Origin: Pseudomonadota bacterium
GTDB lineage: Bacteria; Desulfobacterota; Desulfarculia; Desulfarculales; JAHJDS01
DNA: 14,903 bases
Direction: 5' to 3'
Assembly (NCBI GenBank): GCA_018812395.1
Contig: JAHJDS010000561.1
Span: 1 to 14,903 of the forward strand
Below the pieces are notes generated by a model. The model had not been told where the DNA came from, did not search any database, and saw only the letters and a program-made list of their open reading frames with translations. A program made the translations under genes and the position numbers. Shown piece after piece: positions 7,964 to 11,990 of the stretch (within the stretch, counting starts at the first letter, position 1; each line of letters begins with the position of its first letter).

Positions 7964-8314
7964 ATGAAACGCAAGCTGAACGCCATCCTCGGCGCCGACG
8001 TCAAAGGCTACTCCCGTCTCATGGCCGACGACGAGGCGGCCACGGTGGAAACCCAGACCGCTCACCGCCAGGTTTTCAGACAAATCATCGAGAAGCATCA
8101 CGGCCGGGTGATCGACTCGCCCGGGGACAACCTGCTGGCTGAGTTCAACAGCGCGGTCAACGCCGTGGCGGGCGCGGAGGAAATCCAACGGGAGCTTCCG
8201 GTCCAGAACGCCGCCCTGTCCGATGGCGGGGCTGAAATGAATCCGACGCCCGCCCGGCCCATGGAAAATGGGTCACCAAGCTTGACAAGGCGACGTGCCC
8301 GACGTAGTATTTAA
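7964..8314 (+). pseudogene. Truncated cyclase, internal deletion of most of the gene
   Basis: The 116-codon ORF starts with the family N-terminus (MKRKLNAILGADVKGYS) and follows it to about residue 87, through the second metal aspartate in SPGDNLLAEF. There the homology stops and a basic, low-complexity tail runs to TAA at 8312-8314. The half of the catalytic domain with the transition-state Asn and Arg, the TolB domain and the TPRs are missing. At 8226-8240 the bases read GCGGGGCTGAAATGA, the usual AGLK-stop 3' end of the family, but in another frame. A full copy has therefore probably lost its middle by one deletion. Start and ribosome binding site (GAGGGGG, 7952-7958, overlapping the upstream stop) are intact, so a non-catalytic fragment could still be made. 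Confidence 0.8.
8282..8310 (+). promoter_or_regulatory. Sigma70-type promoter for the ArsR module
   Basis: TTGACA at 8282-8287, a full match to the -35 consensus, is followed after 17 bases by TAGTAT at 8305-8310, a four-of-six match to the -10 consensus. Transcription would begin near 8317. The promoter lies inside the out-of-frame tail of the broken cyclase, so it may have arisen or been exposed by that deletion. It is the clearest promoter in the window. Confidence 0.65.
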
Positions 8315-8338
8315 GCAATGACTGAAATGAGGGCCGGA

Positions 8339-8755
8339 GTGGGAAAGAACAAGGCCGAAATATTCAAGGTGCTGGGCGTGGAGTCCCGCCTGAAGATCAT
8401 CGAACTCCTCAAGGAAAAGGGGCCCCTGGGCGCCAATGAGATGTCTAAGACCCTGGGCATCACTCCGTCGGCCGTCTCCCAGCACCTCAAAATTCTGAAA
8501 CACGCCGGCCTGGTCCGCAACAAACGGCAGGGCTACTGGATACCATATGACATCGACCCGAAGGCCTTGGAGCGATGCGGGGAGTTTTTAAGCACGGTCT
8601 GCCACTGCGGCTGCGGAAGTCCCGGGCGGTTGGGTGAGAAGGAACTCGGTCGAGCCGAGGACCAAGTGGCCCGGATGAAAAAGTACGAGCGTGAACTGCA
8701 AGCGGAGCTGGAGAAGGTTAGGGCTCGCCTCGAGGCCCTGGAAAAGGGGGAGTGA
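8339..8755 (+). CDS. ArsR/SmtB-family regulator with C-terminal Cys cluster and coiled coil
   Basis: This 138-aa protein has a winged helix-turn-helix at about 5-70, with recognition helix SAVSQHLKILKHAGL and wing NKRQGYWIPY. It lacks the ELCVCDL metal site of classical ArsR. Instead a Cys-rich stretch (C80, then CHCGCG with C88, C90 and C92) follows the wing, and a charged coiled coil fills about 105-136. It is likely a dimeric DNA-binding repressor that responds to metal or redox state through the Cys cluster; the ligand is unknown. I prefer GTG at 8339 because GAGGG lies five bases before it. ATG at 8318 would add seven residues, but it sits almost at the predicted transcript start and has no ribosome binding site. 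The two small genes downstream share its Cys-cluster theme, and the first shares the coil, so they are its probable targets or partners. Confidence 0.87.
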   Translation: MGKNKAEIFKVLGVESRLKIIELLKEKGPLGANEMSKTLGITPSAVSQHLKILKHAGLVRNKRQGYWIPYDIDPKALERCGEFLSTVCHCGCGSPGRLGEKELGRAEDQVARMKKYERELQAELEKVRARLEALEKGE

Positions 8756-8782
8756 TGTCTCTCTTTTTTTGGGGAAAACCGA

Positions 8783-8792
8783 AGTATATACT
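8783..8792 (+). promoter_or_regulatory. AT-rich palindrome overlapping a possible -10 box
   Basis: AGTATATACT is a perfect 10-base palindrome in an AT-rich island between the ArsR gene and the small Cys-protein genes. Its right half contains TATACT (8787-8792), a five-of-six match to the -10 consensus. The matching -35 position is only a run of T (8764-8770), so the promoter is weak or needs an activator. A dimeric winged-helix protein such as the ArsR product could bind here and block transcription. This is inference from position and symmetry. Confidence 0.4.
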
Positions 8793-8820
8793 AAAACACT
8801 TAAACACCCTGGGGAGAAAC

Positions 8821-8853
8821 ATGAACAAGGGAAGCTTGAAAGGAGGTGATTGA
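8821..8853 (+). CDS. 10-codon leader ORF upstream of the small Cys protein
   Basis: ATG at 8821, preceded by GGGGAG at 8811-8816, opens the short frame MNKGSLKGGD with stop TGA at 8851-8853. The stop lies one base before the GTG start of the next gene, and the last codons are the next gene's own ribosome binding site. Ribosomes translating the leader would cover that site and could re-start at 8855, so it may be a coupling or attenuation leader. It could also be chance, since this kind of ribosome binding site reads as KGGD-stop in this frame. Confidence 0.35.
   Translation: MNKGSLKGGD
8838..8850 (+). promoter_or_regulatory. Extended ribosome binding site, 13-base anti-SD complement
   Basis: GAAAGGAGGTGAT is complementary to the conserved 3' end of 16S rRNA over all 13 bases. 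The GGAGG core lies eight bases before GTG 8855. This decides the start: the GTG at 8846 falls inside the site itself and cannot be used with it. Confidence 0.8.
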
Positions 8854-8854
8854 G

Positions 8855-9031
8855 GTGTGCCAACCAGCAGGGGCTCCCCGGCAGATGACGGGTTGCGGGT
8901 GCGCCGGCCGAGGATTGATCCGTCGTTTCTATTCCAAGGCCGAACAACAAGAGCGACTGGAAACCTATGCCGAAAAACTCCGGCAGGAGTTGGCCGGCGT
9001 GAGGGAACGCATCGATGAACTCGAAAGTTAA
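8855..9031 (+). CDS. Small Cys-motif and coiled-coil protein, resembling a short DUF5320-type protein
   Basis: The 58-aa product begins MCQPAGAPRQMTGCGCAGRG, with cysteines at 2, 14 and 16 in a glycine-rich head. A charged amphipathic helix fills about 27-57. The MTG-x-G-x-x-GRG pattern and the coiled-coil tail recall DUF5320 proteins, which have a Gly/Met/Cys-rich head and a C-terminal helix; I treat this as a resemblance, not a firm assignment. The tail has the same spacing as the end of the ArsR protein (YxxxLxxELxxVRxR, then L or I, then xxLE), so the two might pair. It has no signal peptide or membrane helix. The gene has a very strong ribosome binding site and is followed 33 bases later by a second Cys-rich gene with the same kind of site. 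The function is unknown; metal or thiol chemistry is suggested by the Cys cluster. Confidence 0.75.
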   Translation: MCQPAGAPRQMTGCGCAGRGLIRRFYSKAEQQERLETYAEKLRQELAGVRERIDELES

Positions 9032-9047
9032 TAAGACCGGCCCAGCC

Positions 9048-9061
9048 GAAAGGAGGTGATC
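9048..9061 (+). promoter_or_regulatory. Extended ribosome binding site, 14-base anti-SD complement
   Basis: GAAAGGAGGTGATC repeats the site at 8838-8850 and extends it by one matching base. The GGAGG core again lies eight bases before the start codon, here ATG 9065. This identifies the 33-codon gene that follows as a translated gene. Confidence 0.8.
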
Positions 9062-9064
9062 GGG

Positions 9065-9166
9065 ATGGCCGAAGAGAAAAAGAGCGGTTGCGGCTGCGGG
9101 TGCATGCCTTTTGGCAAGCCAGACCTGAAAAGCCCGAAGCCGGAGGACAAGAAGCCCCAAAAGTGA
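9065..9166 (+). CDS. 33-aa Cys-rich, Lys-rich small protein
   Basis: The frame from ATG 9065 to TGA 9164-9166 encodes a 33-residue peptide. It has an acidic/lysine start (MAEEKKS), a GCGCGCMPFG core with cysteines at 9, 11 and 13, and a Lys/Pro-rich tail. I recognise no family. The alternate-residue cysteines could bind a metal ion or an iron-sulfur cluster or take part in disulfide chemistry. They echo the CHCGCG of the ArsR protein and the GCGC of the 58-aa protein upstream. The case for it being real is the 14-base ribosome binding site at ideal spacing, conserved module logic and a strong hairpin just after the stop. It is too short for most gene finders and may be missing from annotations of relatives. 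Confidence 0.7.
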   Translation: MAEEKKSGCGCGCMPFGKPDLKSPKPEDKKPQK

Positions 9167-9177
9167 GTGACCACGCC

Positions 9178-9214
9178 GACCGGGGCGGGAGATGCGCGCG
9201 CTCCCGTCCCGGTC
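9178..9214 (+). terminator. Strong hairpin between convergent genes
   Basis: GACCGGGGCGGGAG (9178-9191) pairs with CTCCCGTCCCGGTC (9201-9214) over 14 bases with one G-U wobble, leaving a nine-base loop. It lies between the end of the small Cys-protein genes and the convergent hydrolase gene, where a terminator for one or both strands is expected. No long U tract follows on either strand, so it may be a partial or Rho-assisted terminator or an mRNA 3' stabiliser. A second seven-pair hairpin (9206-9212 with 9220-9226) uses part of the same bases and would exclude the first. Confidence 0.65.
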
Positions 9215-9229
9215 ACTTTCCGGGACCGA

Positions 9230-9784
9230 TCAAGACCATTCGCCGATGAGTTCGGCCCGGTTAATCACCCTGAACAGGGGATCGAGCGGACCGTTACGGT
9301 AGAGGTCAAGGCAATTGGTCCGCATCTCCTCGGTGGGCGAGGCGCAGCAGTCCTCGACGATGATCGTCCGAAAGTCTGACTGCAGGGCGTCCAGGGCCGT
9401 GGCCAGGACGCAGACGTGGGTCACGATCCCGCCCACGGCCACCTGCTCGACCCCCCAGGTCCGGAGCGTCTGGTCCAGGTCGGTCTTGTAAAAGGCCGAA
9501 AACCGCCGCTTGGGCAGCCAGACGTCCGACGGCTCGCAAACCACGCCGTCCACCACCTCGGCCCCGGGCGTACCGCGCAGGGAATGGGGCTTCATCTTGC
9601 CCTTGAAGATGAAGTCGTCCTCCAGAAAGGAGTCGGTCGAATGGATGACCGGCATCCCGGCGGCCCGGGCGGCGGCATTCAGCTCGTTGAGCGCCGGAAT
9701 TATTCGCTCCGCCGGTTCGGTGATCGGGTAGCCGTGGGTGAAATAATCCTGCACCATGTCGATGATCAAGACCGCGGTCTTCAT
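9230..9784 (-). CDS. Isochorismatase/nicotinamidase-family cysteine hydrolase
   Basis: This 184-aa protein has the family's Asp-Lys-Cys triad: D9 in VLIIDMVQDYF, K92 in PKRRFSAF and C125 in GIVTHVCVLATALDA. The length and the alpha/beta layout fit the family. Such enzymes hydrolyse amides or vinyl ethers, for example nicotinamide, ureidoacrylate or isochorismate. The metal-site histidines of true nicotinamidases are not clearly present (D51 is followed by SFLEDD, with a lone H67), so the substrate is open. The start codon overlaps the tmk stop by four bases (ATGA on the minus strand), so the two genes are co-translated; a functional link between them is not obvious. It is probably cytoplasmic. 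It ends 15 bases from the intergenic hairpin. Confidence 0.88.
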   Translation of the reverse strand: MKTAVLIIDMVQDYFTHGYPITEPAERIIPALNELNAAARAAGMPVIHSTDSFLEDDFIFKGKMKPHSLRGTPGAEVVDGVVCEPSDVWLPKRRFSAFYKTDLDQTLRTWGVEQVAVGGIVTHVCVLATALDALQSDFRTIIVEDCCASPTEEMRTNCLDLYRNGPLDPLFRVINRAELIGEWS

Positions 9785-10437
9785 TTATTGTCCTTTGTTG
9801 TGGATTCCAGGAGTCGACCGCAGGCATCCAACACCGCCTCGAACACCTCGTCTGCGGGCCGGGTGGCGTCGATCCGGCGGATGTTGTCGTCGTCCATCCG
9901 GGCGAAGATGGCGCCCACCCGCTCCAGAAACTCGGGGCCCTCGTAGCCTTGGTTGGTCCCGCCGGCGCGGCCTGCCTCGATCCTCCGCCGACCCGTGTTG
10001 GGCGGCACCTCCAGCAAGATGACCAGGTCGGGCCGCGGAAATTTCCCTTCGTTCTCCTGACGAATGAGATCAGGGTCCAGGCCCAGGGCCCCCTGGTAGG
10101 CGATGGTGCTGTAGAAGTAACGATCGCAGATGACGACCTGGCCCGCGGCCAGGGCCGGGGCGATGACCTCGTCCACATGCTCCTGGCGGTCGTTGACGAA
10201 ATAATCCAACTCGGTCCGGGGATCGATCCCCTGGCGACCCTTAGCCGCGATCTGCCTGATCTTTTGTCCCCACAGCCCGTCGGTCGGCTCCCGGGTCAAC
10301 ACCACCTCACGACCCTCGGCCCCCAAGACTTCGGCCAGGCGCCGGGCCTGGGTGGACTTGCCCGAGCCGTCAATGCCCTCGAACACAACAAAACGGCCTG
10401 GCCGCTTGGCGATGTCATTATCCGCCGCTGGGGTCAT
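9781..10437 (-). CDS. tmk: Thymidylate kinase
   Basis: The enzyme phosphorylates dTMP to dTDP with ATP in dTTP synthesis, in the cytoplasm. The 218-aa protein has the P-loop EGIDGSGKST (20-29, Lys27), the substrate-binding TREP motif (48-51), the catalytic and TMP-contact DRY (105-107, followed by FYSTIAYQG) and a LID region rich in Gly and Arg (about 149-165). The length is usual for bacterial Tmk. TREPTDG replaces the common TREPGGT, a variant I would expect in some lineages. The first 14 residues are an unconserved extension before RFVVFEGIDG, and the ribosome binding site is weak (GGCGAG), so a later start cannot be fully excluded, though no obvious in-frame ATG lies closer. Downstream, the hydrolase gene overlaps its stop. 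Confidence 0.95.
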   Translation of the reverse strand: MTPAADNDIAKRPGRFVVFEGIDGSGKSTQARRLAEVLGAEGREVVLTREPTDGLWGQKIRQIAAKGRQGIDPRTELDYFVNDRQEHVDEVIAPALAAGQVVICDRYFYSTIAYQGALGLDPDLIRQENEGKFPRPDLVILLEVPPNTGRRRIEAGRAGGTNQGYEGPEFLERVGAIFARMDDDNIRRIDATRPADEVFEAVLDACGRLLESTTKDNK

Positions 10438-10483
10438 CGACTACTCGCCTGAATGGAAAACAAGAAAGGGCGACCCTCGAACA

Positions 10484-11140
10484 TCACCGCTTCACCTTAG
10501 TCACCCGCGGCCGGAGCGTCAAGCCCGGCAGGCAGGCCCGGCGAGGCCGGTACTTGTCTCGGGGATGACACCGGACGCAGCTCGGCTTTTTGCCCGGGCC
10601 CCATTTATTGACGTGACACGCCCGGCAGGTCAGGCCGGCGTGGACCGCGTCGAGGCGGCAGCGCGACTTGTCGTGGTTCCACACGCCCGGAGTGAAATCC
10701 TGATGGCAGCCGTCGCAGGTCGGCTTGACCGCCCGATATGGTTTCCCGGGAAGGTGGCACTTGTCGCAGGCCAGTCCCTGGTGAAATTTGCCCCACACGA
10801 AACCGGTCCAGCGGTGATTGAACCGCCGGGGATCGACCCAGGCCGAGGCCAGGGGATAGGCCCGGGTGCGGTGTTCGACGTGGCAGTCGGCGCAGCGTTT
10901 GATCGGGGCGAAGCGGTGGATGCCCCGGTCCATGACCAGCTTCATCTTGGTCTTGCATCGCAGACAAGTCCGGTTGGGCGTGCCGTCAAAACCGGGGTGG
11001 CACTGGGCGCACTTGCCTTCCAAGGCGGCGTGATGTCTGCTCACCGGTCCGGGCATGAGCCAGGTCTCGTCCACCACGGCCACGACCAGCATCGCCGCGC
11101 CGAAGAAGACCAGGGGATGAATCAGTCGTCGCCACTTCAT
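10484..11140 (-). CDS. Membrane-anchored multihaem cytochrome c (six CXXCH, one CXXCK)
   Basis: The 218-aa protein starts with a single uncleaved-looking membrane helix (about 7-24), followed by a periplasmic part with CXXCH haem sites at 44, 83, 125, 142, 172 and 188. A seventh site at 59-63 reads CLRCK, the lysine variant known for the active-site haem of NrfA nitrite reductase. Other histidines (36, 37, 75, 90, 109, 120, 155, 167) could be distal ligands. It lacks NrfA length and fold signs, so I call it an electron carrier of unknown partner. Its start is one base after the stop of the upstream b-type protein gene, so the two are very probably made together. The likely role is to receive electrons from, or pass them to, the dihaem membrane protein. 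The last 20 residues are basic and carry a lone cysteine (203). Confidence 0.88.
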   Translation of the reverse strand: MKWRRLIHPLVFFGAAMLVVAVVDETWLMPGPVSRHHAALEGKCAQCHPGFDGTPNRTCLRCKTKMKLVMDRGIHRFAPIKRCADCHVEHRTRAYPLASAWVDPRRFNHRWTGFVWGKFHQGLACDKCHLPGKPYRAVKPTCDGCHQDFTPGVWNHDKSRCRLDAVHAGLTCRACHVNKWGPGKKPSCVRCHPRDKYRPRRACLPGLTLRPRVTKVKR

Positions 11141-11141
11141 G

Positions 11142-11990
11142 TCAGTAGTACGTCCAGGCGAAAAGGTGCATCGCCAGCAGCCACCACATCAGCCACGACA
11201 CGGGGACGTGGACCTTGCGCCACAGCGAAAAGATCTCGTTCAGGGCCACCAGGTTGCGGGTGTCGCGCTCCAAAAGGAGAAGCTCCTTCAAGGTCATCTC
11301 CTTAAGGGCCAGGGCCCGGCGCTCGACCCTGGCCTGGGCCTTGACCCGGCGCTTGAGCGCGGCCACCTGGCGGCTGGTGGCCCAAAAGTCCCGCCACATT
11401 TGGCCGACATGACGGACGTCCTTGAACAGCCGGGCCCGAGGCAGCTTGATTTTTTCGTCCCGGGCCAGCTGGCCCAACGGTCCGGCCGTTTCCAGGTCTT
11501 GGAGCAGGCCGGCCGCCTCGGCCCGCCGGGCCTCGATCTCTCGCTCCAGGGCCGCCAGGTCTTGCTCGAGCCGGGCCCGCTCCTCGGCCCGAACGGCCAC
11601 CTCCTCCCCCAGGCGGCGAAATATAAAGTGGCCGACGACGCCGGTCGCCAGCACGATCCCCAGGCACAGCAGGGTCAGCCCACCGATGCCGTAGTACTTG
11701 CCATAAGCGTGGAGAATGATCAGCAATGGCCCGGTCAGGCCCATGGCCACGTGGAATTGGTACCAGGTCCGGACCTTCCCCCAGGTGAACCACTTCTTCT
11801 TGCGGGGGATGTAGAGCAGGGACAGGGCCATGGCCGCGCCGCCGCACCAGCCGGCCGAGTGACCGAACCAGTGGATCACGTCCCACAACGGCCGCCAGCC
11901 CCAGAAGTGGGCCAGATACCCCACCTGGGCCGCCACCAGCAGACCGCCGACGCCCCACAACAGCAGGCTGTAGCGCCGGTACCGCCTCAT
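11142..11990 (-). CDS. Predicted dihaem b-type membrane protein with coiled-coil insertion
   Basis: The 282-aa protein has hydrophobic helices at about 8-28, 38-60, 80-98, 102-125 and 261-281. Helices three and five each carry two histidines 14 residues apart (H80/H94 and H261/H275). That is the spacing by which cytochrome b helices hold two stacked haems, so I infer a dihaem b-type protein. H40, H44 and H121 may contact quinone or haem. Between helices four and five lies a charged coiled coil of about 125 residues (127-255). By the positive-inside rule this is cytoplasmic and the C-terminus periplasmic. I do not recognise a named family. The start overlaps the hydroxylase stop (ATGA), and the multihaem cytochrome gene follows after one base. 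A role between the quinone pool and the periplasmic partners is the best guess. Confidence 0.8.
   Translation of the reverse strand: MRRYRRYSLLLWGVGGLLVAAQVGYLAHFWGWRPLWDVIHWFGHSAGWCGGAAMALSLLYIPRKKKWFTWGKVRTWYQFHVAMGLTGPLLIILHAYGKYYGIGGLTLLCLGIVLATGVVGHFIFRRLGEEVAVRAEERARLEQDLAALEREIEARRAEAAGLLQDLETAGPLGQLARDEKIKLPRARLFKDVRHVGQMWRDFWATSRQVAALKRRVKAQARVERRALALKEMTLKELLLLERDTRNLVALNEIFSLWRKVHVPVSWLMWWLLAMHLFAWTYY

Larger units (their letters stand above)
1..8314 (+). repeat. Tandem array of cyclase-TolB-TPR paralogues with a kinase inserted
   Basis: Six related units lie head to tail on one strand: a 3' end (1-699), full copies at 710-2440, 3990-5909 and 6043-7953, and broken copies at 5906-6046 and 7964-8314. 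A near-identical 30-base junction spans the end of one unit and the start of the next at 697-726, 5893-5922 and 7951-7980. It carries the stop codon, a GAGGGGG-like ribosome binding site and the codons for MKRKL. Long stretches are close to identical at nucleotide level, for example the cyclase segments near 849-935, 4142-4230 and 8100-8165, and the TolB segments near 4730-5110 and 6775-7155. The array looks like repeated unequal recombination plus gene conversion. The kinase at 2460-3890 is the only unrelated gene in it. Confidence 0.85.

Noticed and set aside
849..8165. Repeated near-identical 30-60 base segments, considered as CRISPR or non-coding repeats
   Set aside because: They are in-frame conserved cyclase motifs spaced by whole genes, without regular short spacers.
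8736..8770. CCCT/AGGG mini-hairpin and T run after the ArsR gene as a terminator
   Set aside because: The stem is only about four pairs and lies well before the T run, so termination here is not supported.
8846..9031. GTG at 8846 as start of the small Cys protein
   Set aside because: That codon is part of the ribosome binding site itself; GTG 8855 has ideal spacing.
10352..11305. Open + strand frame of 317 codons across tmk start and the cytochrome gene
   Set aside because: It is antisense to regular CXXCH sites and to the P-loop region of tmk; the product has no recognisable features.
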